This document shows, piece by piece, positions 16,105 to 24,994 of a stretch of DNA of 64,000 bases. The notes under the pieces were generated by a model, which worked only from the letters and a program-made list of their open reading frames with translations, did not search any database and had not been told where the DNA came from. Numbering within the stretch: the first letter of the stretch is position 1; the number at the start of each line of letters is the position of its first letter. Both the position numbers and the translations under genes were made by a program. Source of the stretch: VXNE01 sp963668365 (GTDB lineage: Bacteria > Pseudomonadota > Gammaproteobacteria > Pseudomonadales > Azotimanducaceae). Location of the stretch: positions 4,526,001-4,590,000 of the forward strand of contig OY764266.1 of the NCBI GenBank assembly GCA_963668365.1, written 5' to 3'.

Positions 16105-18300
16105 TCAGCCGACTAGCCGACGTACGCTCTGGACCGCCGGAATCGCCAGCAGCCTCTGCCGAACGCGGTCGAGTTGCTCCCGGTTCGACACGGAGAGATC
16201 CACCGTGACACTGGACAGCTCCGCATTGCGTTCGTCGACCCTGATGTTGCTGATGCCCGCGTCCGTCTGGTTGACCGATGCGGCGATCTCCGCGAGCACA
16301 CCCTTTCGGCGGCTCACGGTCAGCATCAGCATGGTCTCGAACTCCCCGGTGATCGGGTCGGTCCAGCGCACCGGTATGATCTGGTTTGGCGTCCGCCGCC
16401 GCACGGACTCCATGTTCTGGCACGTGTCCAGGTGCACCACCAATCCCCGCTCCGGCGTCACGTGACCGATGACGGCATCGCCCGGCACGGGACCGCAGCA
16501 CCGGCCGCAGGAGATGACAAGCCCTTCCCCGCCCCGGATTGCGACGGGCCCGCCCTTGTTGATGTCGACCGCCTCGTAGTCGGGATTGTCGGCCGACAGC
16601 AAACGCTGCGCGACGGCATAGGCCATCAGGTTGCCGGTGCCTATCCCGGCCAACACCTCGTCCAGCTTGCGCACGCCGAACTCGCTAAACACCTTTCTCA
16701 GACGCCGGAAGTCGAAGTCCTTGATCGACGCGTTCGCATTCTCCAGGGAACGGTTGAGGAGCCGTCTTCCCAGCGCTACGGACTCGGATCGGTGCTGGGC
16801 CTTCAGTGCCTGGCGGATCGCCGAACGGGCGCGCCCCGAAACCGCGAACGTGAGCCACGCCGGACTCGGCCGCGCGTCGGGAGATGTGATGATATCGACC
16901 GTCTGGCCGCTATCGAGTTGCTGCGACAGGGGCGCCAGCGTCCGGTCCACGCGGCAGGCCACACAGTGGTTGCCGATGTCCGTATGGACGGAGTAGGCGA
17001 AGTCCACCGGACAGGCGCCCCTCGGAAGTTCGAAGATGTCGCCTTTCGGCGAAAATACGTACACCTCGTCCGGAAACAGGTCCGTCTTCAGGCTCTCGAT
17101 GAACTCCTGCGGATCACCGGCCCGCCGCTGCAGGTCGAGAACGCCGTCGATCCACCGCGACGCCCGGGCCCTGTTCGTCAGCGAGGCGTCGCCGGACTTG
17201 TACAACCGGTGGCCGGCGATACCGTGGTCGGCGACCGCATCCATCTCCCGGGTCCGGATCTGGACCTCCATGGTGACGCCGCGCATTCCGATCAGGCTGG
17301 TGTGCAGGGACTGATAGCCGTTCGCCTTGGGTATGGCCACATAGTCCTTGAAGCGACCGGCCACGGGCTTGTACAGGTTGTGCGCCACGCCAAGCGTTCT
17401 GTAGCAGTCATCCACCTGGTCCACGATGATGCGGACGCCAAACACATCGACGATGTCCTCGAACGGCTTGCGCTGCGTCTTCATCTTCTTGTAGATGGAA
17501 TACAGGGTCTTTTCCCGCCCGCGCACCTGCGCTTCGATGCCGTCTCGCTCCAGCGCGGTCTCGAACGACCGCGTGATCTCGTCCATCAACGCCTTGTGTC
17601 GCGTTCGCCGTGCCGTGTCGACAGCCCGCCGGAGGCGGTCGGCCCGCAGCGGATACAGCGCCTCGAATCCGAGTTCCTCCAGTTCGGTGCAGAGATTGTG
17701 CATGCCGAGCCGATTCGCGATCGGCGCATAGAAGTCGAGAGTCTCGCGCGAGATGCGCCGCCGCTTGTCCAGCGGCATGACGCCGATGGTGCGCATGTTG
17801 TGCAGCCTGTCCGCCAGCTTTACGAGGATCACCCGCAGATCATTGGCCATCGCGATGGCCATCTTCTGGAAGTTCTCGGCCTGGGCCTGTTCATGGGTCT
17901 TGAACATCTGTCCCAGCTTGCTCACGCCATCCACGATATGCGCGACTTCTCCGCCGAACTCCGCCGCAAGCGCCTCCTTGGTGGCGCCGGTGTCCTCGAG
18001 CACGTCGTGGAGCACCGCCGCCGCAACGGACTGCTCATCCATGTGCATTTCGGAAAGGATGCTGGCGACGGCCAGAGGGTGGGTGATGTAGCTGTGTCCC
18101 GTACGACGGGTCTGCCCGGCGTGGGCTTCCCGCGCGAAGCCGTGCGCACGCACGACGATGTCGACCCCGACATCCGGGAGATATTCCGACAGCGACTCGG
18201 CGAGCGAGTCTATCGTTGCGGGAGCGGCGACCTCGTCGTTCGACGCCCGCGCGGCGAGAAGGTTATGGAAGTACGACTCAAAGGTCGTTGCGTGCATCAT
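16105..18300 (-). CDS. spoT: Bifunctional (p)ppGpp synthase/hydrolase SpoT
   Basis: The 731-residue RelA/SpoT homolog has an HD hydrolase domain with THPLAVASIL and VLHDVLEDTGAT intact, so hydrolase activity is expected. The synthetase domain has GRFKDYVAIPKANGYQSLHT and MEVQIRT. A TGS domain (VYVFSPKGDIFELPRG), a zinc-finger-like C-x-C pair (SCGRCCGPVPGD) and a C-terminal ACT domain (MLMLTVSRRKGVLAEIAAS) follow. The gene begins inside the end of rpoZ (23-bp overlap) with tandem ATG codons at 18300 and 18297; AGGGG lies immediately before them, so the second ATG may be used. The rpoZ–spoT–recG order supports SpoT over RelA. Confidence 0.95.
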   Translation of the reverse strand: MMHATTFESYFHNLLAARASNDEVAAPATIDSLAESLSEYLPDVGVDIVVRAHGFAREAHAGQTRRTGHSYITHPLAVASILSEMHMDEQSVAAAVLHDVLEDTGATKEALAAEFGGEVAHIVDGVSKLGQMFKTHEQAQAENFQKMAIAMANDLRVILVKLADRLHNMRTIGVMPLDKRRRISRETLDFYAPIANRLGMHNLCTELEELGFEALYPLRADRLRRAVDTARRTRHKALMDEITRSFETALERDGIEAQVRGREKTLYSIYKKMKTQRKPFEDIVDVFGVRIIVDQVDDCYRTLGVAHNLYKPVAGRFKDYVAIPKANGYQSLHTSLIGMRGVTMEVQIRTREMDAVADHGIAGHRLYKSGDASLTNRARASRWIDGVLDLQRRAGDPQEFIESLKTDLFPDEVYVFSPKGDIFELPRGACPVDFAYSVHTDIGNHCVACRVDRTLAPLSQQLDSGQTVDIITSPDARPSPAWLTFAVSGRARSAIRQALKAQHRSESVALGRRLLNRSLENANASIKDFDFRRLRKVFSEFGVRKLDEVLAGIGTGNLMAYAVAQRLLSADNPDYEAVDINKGGPVAIRGGEGLVISCGRCCGPVPGDAVIGHVTPERGLVVHLDTCQNMESVRRRTPNQIIPVRWTDPITGEFETMLMLTVSRRKGVLAEIAASVNQTDAGISNIRVDERNAELSSVTVDLSVSNREQLDRVRQRLLAIPAVQSVRRLVG

Positions 18301-18568
18301 CCCCTATATAGAAAGGCGCTTCGATCCTGTCGCTTGTTTCCGCTTGCGCGTCGTGTGCCGACACGTCGGTGGCATCAAGGAACTCGTCGCTTATCAATCC
18401 TTCGGCGATTTCCCGCAGCGCCATGACGGTAGGCTTGTCATTCTCCGGCTCGACCAGCGGGTCGACAAAGGGATTGTGAAGTTGCCGCGCCCTTCGGCTG
18501 GCGACCATGACCAGTTCAAATCGGTTATCTACTTGTTCGAGGCAATCCTGAACTGTTACTCGGGCCAT
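18278..18568 (-). CDS. rpoZ: RNA polymerase omega subunit
   Basis: The start is set at the ATG at 18568, giving MARVTVQDCLEQVDNRFELV, the canonical omega N-terminus; an upstream in-frame start adds 17 non-homologous residues. The 96-residue protein keeps VMVASRRARQL and KPTVMALREIAEGLI, the conserved contacts to beta-prime. The C-terminal tail is acidic. Omega helps beta-prime fold and forms ppGpp binding site 1, which fits its overlap with spoT. GAGGAG lies about 12 bases upstream, with GGTGG closer. The usual gammaproteobacterial gmk neighbour is absent; DUF2782 is upstream instead. Confidence 0.93.
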   Translation of the reverse strand: MARVTVQDCLEQVDNRFELVMVASRRARQLHNPFVDPLVEPENDKPTVMALREIAEGLISDEFLDATDVSAHDAQAETSDRIEAPFYIGDDARNDL

Positions 18569-18661
18569 GGTTCCACCAATCTCCTCAAATTCGGCGAAGT
18601 GCTGAGTGTACCCAAGCACATACGCGTAAGAAACCCTTCATTAGGGTCACGAGATCGACGA

Positions 18662-18949
18662 CTAGAACCTGACGATCTCCCACTGTGGCACCAGCATGTC
18701 CGCCTCTTCGATGGTGCCGAGTCCCTTGGACGGGTCTCGCGGCACGAGGTAGTAGGGCTTTCCTCGCCTGGGCACGATCTTGATCATCCTCAGGTAGCCG
18801 TTCTGCCGATACTCGTAGACGACGCGTTCTTCGGTCTCGATCATCGTGACGTCGGGGCCACGATGTTCCCGCGTTCGCTCCTCGGCTGCGTTCGCCAGCG
18901 TCGCGAACAACGCAACGATGACGAACTGAATGATCCGGCGTGGACGCAT
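18662..18949 (-). CDS. DUF2782 exported small protein
   Basis: A 95-residue protein with a signal peptide (IIQFVIVALFATLANA) and the DUF2782 core (ERVVYEYRQNGYLRMIKIVP, then KPYYLVPRD). In pseudomonads and relatives, a DUF2782 gene lies divergent to polA exactly as here. Family function is unknown; a periplasmic or lipoprotein-like location is inferred from the signal peptide, but no lipobox cysteine is present. About 70 bp separate its start from polA, so the two probably share a promoter region. Confidence 0.85.
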   Translation of the reverse strand: MRPRRIIQFVIVALFATLANAAEERTREHRGPDVTMIETEERVVYEYRQNGYLRMIKIVPRRGKPYYLVPRDPSKGLGTIEEADMLVPQWEIVRF

Positions 18950-19020
18950 GCGTGTAATGTGATAGCTTCGGTTGCCGGAAACTGTAGCACGCCGACAGCC
19001 GGAAAGGACGCACGGAAACG

Positions 19021-21747
19021 ATGCCAGGGGACGCCGCCGCCACGGACCGGATGTCCGACGCCCCGCTGGTGCTGGTAGACGGTTCCTCGTACCTGTTCCG
19101 CGCCTTCCACGCGATGCCCAACCTGTCGACTTCCAGCGGATTTCCGACGGGAGCGATATTCGGCGTGGTCAACATGTTGCGCAGGCTCGCTAACGACTTC
19201 GAGGGCAGCCCCGTCGCGGTCGTTTTCGACGCCTCCGGAAAGACCTTCCGCAACGACATCTATCCCGAATACAAGGCCAATCGACCGCCGATGCCGGATG
19301 AACTGCGGCAACAGGTGGGGCCCATCCACGACATCATTAAAGCCATGGGGATACCGTTGCTCGTGGTACCGGATGTGGAAGCCGACGACGTGATCGGCAC
19401 GCTGGCGGCGCAGGCCACGGCCTCGAAGCGCCGGACGGTCATTTCCACTTCCGACAAGGACATGGCGCAGCTTGTCAGCGAGCACGTCACCCTGGTCAAT
19501 ACGATGAGCGAGACCGCCATGGACCGGGACGGCGTGTTCGAGAAATACGGCGTCCATCCCGAACGCATCGTCGACTACCTCGCGTTGATGGGCGACAGCG
19601 TGGACAACGTCCCCGGCGTGCCGAAGGTCGGGCCGAAGACCGCCGCCAAGTGGCTGAACAGCTTCGGCAGCCTGGACGCCCTGATCGAGCAAGCCGACGA
19701 GGTCCGCGGCAAGGTGGGAGAGAACCTTCGCGCCTCGATCAAAGCGTTGCCCGTATCGCGAGAACTCACGACCATACGCCGGGACGTCGAGTTGCCCGTC
19801 GCCATCGGCGACCTGGTGCCAAAGCCGCGGGACAAGGCAACGCTCAAGTCCCTGTTCGAGAAGTTCGAGTTTAGGGCCTGGATCGAGGAGATGGGCGGAA
19901 GCCTCGGTTCCGGTCGGGTTGAAGGAGACTACGTCTCGATCGACGACCTTGCCGAACTCGACCGCATCATCGACCGGATACGCGAGGAGCGGTCATGCTC
20001 CCTCGCCGTGGTGACCGGCCGGGGCAACCTTCCCCATGCCGATATCGCGGGCCTCGCGTTCGCGACCACGCCAGCAGAGGCCGCCTATGTGCCGCTCGGA
20101 CTCGACCTCACCGTTGCGGAGCACCTGTCGCTGACGGAAGCGACGGACCGGCTCAAGCCCCTGTTGGAAGACCCCGCGGTAACCAAGGTTGGCCACAACC
20201 TGAAGCGTGCCAAGCGCATCCTTGAACGATACGGAATAGACCTTCGCGGGATCGCCCACGACACGATGCTCGAGTCCTACGTGCTGGACAGCGTAGGCAC
20301 GCGACGGCACAACCTGGACGACTTGGTCGAGAAGCAGGTCGGGCTGCGCACCACGCGCCACGAGGACGTCGCCGGTCGCGGCGCGAAACAGATCGACTTC
20401 GCGGCGGTACCGAAGCAGGAGGCAACGGATTACGCCGCCGGCGCTGCCGACGCGACGCTGCGGCTGCACGAAGCGCTTTGGCCAAAGCTCTCGTCGGCGG
20501 CCCCGCTCAAGTCGCTGTACGAGGAAATCGAACTGCCGCTGCTTTCCGTTCTGGCGCGCGTCGAGCAGACAGGCGCCCTGGTGGATGCGGGATTGCTGGC
20601 GGACCAGAGCCGCGAACTCGCGCGGCGGATGAACGCGCTCGCGGAACAGGCTTTCGAAGAGGCGGGGAAACAGTTCAATCTCGGGTCCCCGAAACAGTTG
20701 CGCGAAATCCTCTACGACGCGCTCGGTCTGCACCGGCATCTTCGCGCGCCCGGCACCAGCAAGACGCAGACGGGCCAGCGCTCCACCGCCGAGCACGTGC
20801 TGGTCGAACTCGCCCAGTACCACCGTCTGCCGCAGTTGATCCTCGACTATCGACAGGTGTCGAAACTCAAGTCGACATACACGGACACGCTTCCCAAACA
20901 GATCAGTCAACGCGACGGACGCATCCATACCTCGTACGAACAGGCCGTCGCCGCCACGGGTCGCCTGTCCTCCCAGGATCCCAACCTGCAGAACATCCCG
21001 ATCCGCACCGACGAGGGACGGCGCATCCGCGCGGCGTTTGTCGCGCCTCCCGGGAAAAAGCTGATCGCCGCCGACTATTCGCAGATAGAGCTGCGCATCA
21101 TGGCGCACCTGTCACGGGATGCGGGTCTCCTGAAGGCGTTCGAGGACAAGCTCGATATCCACCGCGCCACCGCTGCGGAAGTCTTCGGCGCGCCGCTCGC
21201 CGACGTGACGGACGGACAGCGCCGCAGCGCCAAGGCCATCAACTTCGGCCTCATCTACGGCATGTCCGCATTCGGTCTCGCCCGCCAGCTCGGCATCGAG
21301 CGCAGGCTGGCCCAAGAGTACATCGACCTTTATTTTGCCCGCTATCCCGGCGTGCGGGACTACATGGAGCGCATCCGCGCCGAGGCCCGGGAGCAGGGCT
21401 TCGTCGAAACCGTGTTCGGCCGTCGCCTCTATCTGCCCGACATCAATGCGCGCCAGGTCCCAAGACGCCAGGCCGCGGAGCGCACGGCCATCAATGCGCC
21501 GATGCAGGGCACGGCAGCGGACATCATCAAGCGCGCCATGATCAGCGTCGACGCCTGGCTCGCGAAAGCGGGACACGATGCCCGCATGATCATGCAGGTG
21601 CACGACGAACTCGTGCTGGAAGCGGCCGAAGACGATGTCGAGGCGGTTGTCCGGGGCGTGACCGAACGCATGACGGCGGCCGCCGACCTCTCGGTGGATC
21701 TCGTTGTCGACGCCGGCATCGGAGACAACTGGGACCAGGCCCACTGA
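19021..21747 (+). CDS. polA: DNA polymerase I, proofreading domain apparently inactive
   Basis: The 908-residue protein is full-length Pol I. The 5'-nuclease domain is intact (VLVDGSSYLFRAFHAM, PDVEADDVIGTLA, STSDKDMAQLV). Polymerase motifs A (DYSQIELRIMAHL), B (RRSAKAINFGLIYGMSAFG) and C (MQVHDELVLE) are intact. In the 3'-5' exonuclease domain the four metal-binding carboxylates are gone: FDTETDSL is replaced by VVTGRGNL, LKYDRGIL by LKRAKRIL, and AAEDADVT by AAGAADAT. The fold is still recognisable (GIDLRGIAHDTMLESYVLDS). It should fill gaps and remove primers without proofreading. The ATG at 19021 is 12 bases after AAAGGA; the ATG at 19051 is an alternative closer to the family start. Confidence 0.95.
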   Translation: MPGDAAATDRMSDAPLVLVDGSSYLFRAFHAMPNLSTSSGFPTGAIFGVVNMLRRLANDFEGSPVAVVFDASGKTFRNDIYPEYKANRPPMPDELRQQVGPIHDIIKAMGIPLLVVPDVEADDVIGTLAAQATASKRRTVISTSDKDMAQLVSEHVTLVNTMSETAMDRDGVFEKYGVHPERIVDYLALMGDSVDNVPGVPKVGPKTAAKWLNSFGSLDALIEQADEVRGKVGENLRASIKALPVSRELTTIRRDVELPVAIGDLVPKPRDKATLKSLFEKFEFRAWIEEMGGSLGSGRVEGDYVSIDDLAELDRIIDRIREERSCSLAVVTGRGNLPHADIAGLAFATTPAEAAYVPLGLDLTVAEHLSLTEATDRLKPLLEDPAVTKVGHNLKRAKRILERYGIDLRGIAHDTMLESYVLDSVGTRRHNLDDLVEKQVGLRTTRHEDVAGRGAKQIDFAAVPKQEATDYAAGAADATLRLHEALWPKLSSAAPLKSLYEEIELPLLSVLARVEQTGALVDAGLLADQSRELARRMNALAEQAFEEAGKQFNLGSPKQLREILYDALGLHRHLRAPGTSKTQTGQRSTAEHVLVELAQYHRLPQLILDYRQVSKLKSTYTDTLPKQISQRDGRIHTSYEQAVAATGRLSSQDPNLQNIPIRTDEGRRIRAAFVAPPGKKLIAADYSQIELRIMAHLSRDAGLLKAFEDKLDIHRATAAEVFGAPLADVTDGQRRSAKAINFGLIYGMSAFGLARQLGIERRLAQEYIDLYFARYPGVRDYMERIRAEAREQGFVETVFGRRLYLPDINARQVPRRQAAERTAINAPMQGTAADIIKRAMISVDAWLAKAGHDARMIMQVHDELVLEAAEDDVEAVVRGVTERMTAAADLSVDLVVDAGIGDNWDQAH

Positions 21748-21754
21748 GGACACC

Positions 21755-22921
21755 TTGAAGGTAACGAAAGTTACGAATCTCCCAATCCGCGACAGGCGCG
21801 GCGGTATCTATCACATCGTCAGAGTCGACACAGACGGCGGGATTCACGGCCTTGGCGAGGTTGGCATACTGAACTGGAGCAGAACCATCGCAAATGCGGT
21901 TGATCACCTTGGTGAATTGGTGATTGGCTCAGACCCGTGGGAAACGGAGCGGCTGTGGCAGGACATGTTCAGGTCAGGCTACTGGCCTGCGGACAAGGTG
22001 TACTGCTGTGCGATGAGCGCCATCGACATCGCCTTGTGGGACATCAAGGGCAAGGCGGTGAACCTGCCCACGTACAAGCTGCTTGGCGGCCCGGTGCGTG
22101 AGAAAGTGATCTGTTACCCGCATATCAGGGGAACAAATCAGGAACAAATCATAGAGGGCAGCAAAAAAGCCGTGGACGAGGGTTGGAAGTTTGTGCGTTG
22201 GGGGCAGCCCGATCCCCTGGGCGACTTCAAGCCTGGCAGAATTTCAACACTCGAGCCGGATGAGTCGATGCGGGTGGCCGTCGATCTCATGGGTGCGGTG
22301 CGGGAAGCGGTAGGACCCGAGATCCATCTATGCTTCGATGTACACACACAGCTCGACCCGGCGCATGTTGTACAAATGTGTCGTGACATGGAAGAGTTCA
22401 AGCCCTACTTCATCGAGGACCCATTGCGTTCCGAAAACCCGGGCAGCTACCGGAACCTGCGACATCACGTAAACCTACCGATCGCCGCCGGTGAGCAGTG
22501 GGCCTCCAAGTGGTCTTTCAGAGAGGTGATCGAAGAAGACTTGATCGACTACGCCCGTATCGACCTCTGTATCGTCGGGGGCATTACTGAAGCGGCAAAG
22601 ATCACACACTGGGCAGAGACGCACTACATCAACATCGTTCCTCACAATCCCCTTGGACCGGTAAGTGCCGCCGCCTGCGTCGCGCTCTGTATGGCGTCAA
22701 CGAACGTCGGCGTCCAGGAGATGCCGGTAAGACCCGGTTCTTACGCAACTGACCTGTTCCCACAACAGATTGCGTGGGAAGACGGGTTCGCCTGGTGCCC
22801 TGATTCCCCGGGACTGGGCGTGGACCTGGATATGGATGCAGCCGAGAGGAGCGTGATTGATCTGCCGCATTGGTGGCCTCCCAGGCTTAGGCGCGAGGAC
22901 GGTTCAATCACGAACTGGTAG
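21755..22921 (+). CDS. Mandelate racemase/muconate lactonizing enzyme family (GalD-like)
   Basis: The frame is open from 21704, inside polA. The TTG at 21755, just after GAGGAC, gives a natural beginning (LKVTKVTNLPIRDRRGG) and 388 residues. The N-terminal capping domain is followed by an enolase-superfamily barrel. Metal ligands are visible as D in CFDVHTQLDP, E in YFIEDPLRSE and E in AAGEQWASKW; the C-terminal PHNPLGPVSAAACVAL resembles galactonate-dehydratase-type members. The likely reaction is dehydration of an aldonic acid, but the substrate is open. Base composition is visibly less G+C-rich than polA and engB, which are usually adjacent, so this looks like an acquired gene. Confidence 0.8.
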   Translation: MKVTKVTNLPIRDRRGGIYHIVRVDTDGGIHGLGEVGILNWSRTIANAVDHLGELVIGSDPWETERLWQDMFRSGYWPADKVYCCAMSAIDIALWDIKGKAVNLPTYKLLGGPVREKVICYPHIRGTNQEQIIEGSKKAVDEGWKFVRWGQPDPLGDFKPGRISTLEPDESMRVAVDLMGAVREAVGPEIHLCFDVHTQLDPAHVVQMCRDMEEFKPYFIEDPLRSENPGSYRNLRHHVNLPIAAGEQWASKWSFREVIEEDLIDYARIDLCIVGGITEAAKITHWAETHYINIVPHNPLGPVSAAACVALCMASTNVGVQEMPVRPGSYATDLFPQQIAWEDGFAWCPDSPGLGVDLDMDAAERSVIDLPHWWPPRLRREDGSITNW

Positions 22922-22968
22922 TGACCTTTAGCCTGCGTCGTGGATTCGCTCCTTGCAAAGCGGCGGCG

Positions 22969-23565
22969 TCAGTCTTCGGCGCGACCCAGAAATTCCCCTA
23001 CGCGACGTGCGAGAGCCTCCACGCCCAGGCCGGTCCTGGCGGAGAACGTCAGCACCTCTACGTTCGATATCGACGCGACTTGCTCGGCGACCCTGCGCTG
23101 CGCGAGGCTGCGGGCGCCCTGCTTCAGCTTGTCGCACTTGTTCAGCGCAGCGATCATCGGCGTGCCGGTTGACCGGACCCATTCCAGCATCTGTCGGTCG
23201 AACGGCTGCAATGGATGCCGGGCGTCCATGACGAGCACGATGGCCGCCAGGTCCGCGCGTCGCGTCAGGTAGTCGTCGATGGCCTGGCTCCAAAGACGCC
23301 GGGCCGACCTGCTGGCATTCGCATAGCCGTATCCCGGCAAGTCCACGAACCGACCTCCGCCCGCGATGTCGAAGAAGTTGAGCATGCGGGTTCTGCCCGG
23401 CGTCTTGCTGACGCGCGCGAGGCGCTTCGATCCGGTCAAGCGATTGAGCATGCTCGACTTGCCGGCGTTGGAACGGCCAACGAATGCCACTTCGGGCATG
23501 CCGCCGGGGGGACATTCGGAAAACCGCGATGCGCCGGCCAAGAACTGTGCGGAGAAAGTCACCAT
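22969..23565 (-). CDS. engB: Ribosome biogenesis GTPase EngB/YsxC
   Basis: A 198-residue TRAFAC GTPase with G1 GRSNAGKSSMLN, G3 DLPGYGYA and G4 NKCDKL, the normal size and motif set for EngB (YihA/YsxC), which acts in large-subunit ribosome assembly. The N-terminal FSECPPGGMPEVAFVGRSNA is typical. It is transcribed away from cytochrome c4 and convergent with the enolase-superfamily gene. The polA–engB–cytochrome c4–dsbA order is conserved in gammaproteobacteria, apart from the inserted gene before it. Confidence 0.95.
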   Translation of the reverse strand: MVTFSAQFLAGASRFSECPPGGMPEVAFVGRSNAGKSSMLNRLTGSKRLARVSKTPGRTRMLNFFDIAGGGRFVDLPGYGYANASRSARRLWSQAIDDYLTRRADLAAIVLVMDARHPLQPFDRQMLEWVRSTGTPMIAALNKCDKLKQGARSLAQRRVAEQVASISNVEVLTFSARTGLGVEALARRVGEFLGRAED

Positions 23566-23646
23566 CGGTTTATAATCCGCCGCGCCCCGAACAGTCTAGA
23601 TGTGAACGGTCTCATCCGAAGCTGGGACCGACGTGGAACAATCGAT

Positions 23647-24255
23647 ATGCGCTTCCCCAAGTGGGCGATGTTTGCCGCCGCCCTTCTGGCCACAACCGCG
23701 AACGCCGAAGAACCTGCGGCTTTCGAGATCACGATTCAGGTGTGCGCATCGTGCCACGGACAGGACGGCGCCTCCGGAATCGCGCCGGATTATCCGAACC
23801 TGGCCGGGCAGAATGCCCGTTATCTCCTCACCCAGATGCAGATGATCCAGTCCGGCGAGCGACCGGTGCCGCTGATGGCCGGACAGCTCGATGGCAAATC
23901 CGAAGAAGAGCTCTTGAGCCTCGCCGAGCACTACGCGGCCATGCCGGTCAAGCTCGGGCGGTCGAAGGCCAACAATCTCGACGCCGGAATGCGCATCTAT
24001 CGCGGGGGTATCATGGCCAAGGGCGTCGCCGCCTGCTCGGCCTGTCACTCGCCGACCGGCGCGGGCAATGCACCGGCGGGGTTCCCGGTCCTGTCGGGGC
24101 AGCGTTTCGACTATGTCGTCGCCCAACTCGTCGCATATCGGGAAGGGGTGCGCGACACGGACGCCGACTATGGCGGCATGATGCGTGGCGTGGCGTCCAG
24201 ATTGACGGATACGGAGATCGGGGCCGTTGCGAACTATATTCAGGGCTTGTATTGA
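23647..24255 (+). CDS. Diheme cytochrome c4-type protein
   Basis: The start at 23647 gives 202 residues with a signal peptide (MRFPKWAMFAAALLATTANA). Two heme-attachment sites are present, CASCHGQDG and CSACHSPTG, one in each half, with the duplicated LAGQNARYLLTQMQMI / LSGQRFDYVVAQLVAY segments that define class I diheme cytochrome c4. It is a periplasmic electron carrier between the bc1 complex and terminal oxidases. A longer open frame starting at 23215 runs through engB antisense and is not used. dsbA follows 64 bp downstream on the same strand, the usual arrangement. Confidence 0.92.
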   Translation: MRFPKWAMFAAALLATTANAEEPAAFEITIQVCASCHGQDGASGIAPDYPNLAGQNARYLLTQMQMIQSGERPVPLMAGQLDGKSEEELLSLAEHYAAMPVKLGRSKANNLDAGMRIYRGGIMAKGVAACSACHSPTGAGNAPAGFPVLSGQRFDYVVAQLVAYREGVRDTDADYGGMMRGVASRLTDTEIGAVANYIQGLY

Positions 24256-24319
24256 AGCGGGCCCACGCTCCAGCCATGCCTGCCCTCTTCGCTGGAGTGA
24301 CGGTCGCCGGAGGCCGGGC

Positions 24320-24973
24320 GTGAGATTCCTGGCCGGTCTGGTCGTTGCCGTCTCATTCGGCCTGCCGGCGGCGGGCGAAACCTTCGAGGAGGGGACGCAC
24401 TACGAACTGCTGCCCATTTCCGTCGAAACCCGAAACCCCGACGACATCGAGGTCGTGGAAGTGTTCTCCTACGCCTGCGTCCACTGTTTCAACTTCGAAC
24501 CCCTGCTCCAGGCGTGGCAGGCGAAGCAGCCGGACGATGTGGATTTCCGGCGCGTGCCGGCAGTTTTCAGTCCCACCTGGGAACACTTCGCAAAGGTCTA
24601 TTTCAGTGCCGAAGTCCTGCGCGTGCTGGACAAGGTGCACTATCCGCTGTTCGAGTCGCTGCATCTGCACGGCGTCGATCTGCGCGAAACCCCGCTCCTC
24701 GCCCGGTTCTTCCGGGACGTCGGCGGTGTCGACGTGAAGCGGTTCCTGGGCGTCCTCGACTCGTTCAGCATATACAGCCGGGTGCAACAGGCGAAAGCGC
24801 AGGCGCGAATGTACCGGATCACCAGTGTCCCCACGATGATCGTGGATGGCACCTATAGCATCGAAATCTCTACCGATGTCGAGGGGACGAGGGTGCTGGA
24901 AGTGGTCGACTTCCTCGTCGACCAGGTGAGAGAGCGGCGCAGGGCCGCCGACGAGGCCCAGCAAGGCCAATAA
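24320..24973 (+). CDS. dsbA: Periplasmic thiol:disulfide oxidoreductase DsbA
   Basis: A GTG start at 24320, six bases after GGAGG, gives 217 residues with a signal peptide (RFLAGLVVAVSFGLPAAG). The thioredoxin-fold active site is CVHC in FSYACVHCFNFEP, rather than the CPHC of the E. coli enzyme. The cis-proline loop is SVPTMIVDG. DsbA oxidises cysteine pairs in newly exported proteins and is recharged by DsbB, which is not in this window. The Val-His dipeptide also occurs in some neisserial DsbA proteins and should shift the redox potential modestly. It sits behind cytochrome c4, as in pseudomonads. Confidence 0.93.
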   Translation: MRFLAGLVVAVSFGLPAAGETFEEGTHYELLPISVETRNPDDIEVVEVFSYACVHCFNFEPLLQAWQAKQPDDVDFRRVPAVFSPTWEHFAKVYFSAEVLRVLDKVHYPLFESLHLHGVDLRETPLLARFFRDVGGVDVKRFLGVLDSFSIYSRVQQAKAQARMYRITSVPTMIVDGTYSIEISTDVEGTRVLEVVDFLVDQVRERRRAADEAQQGQ

Positions 24974-24994
24974 CAGCCAGGGCGCCGGGAAGGC

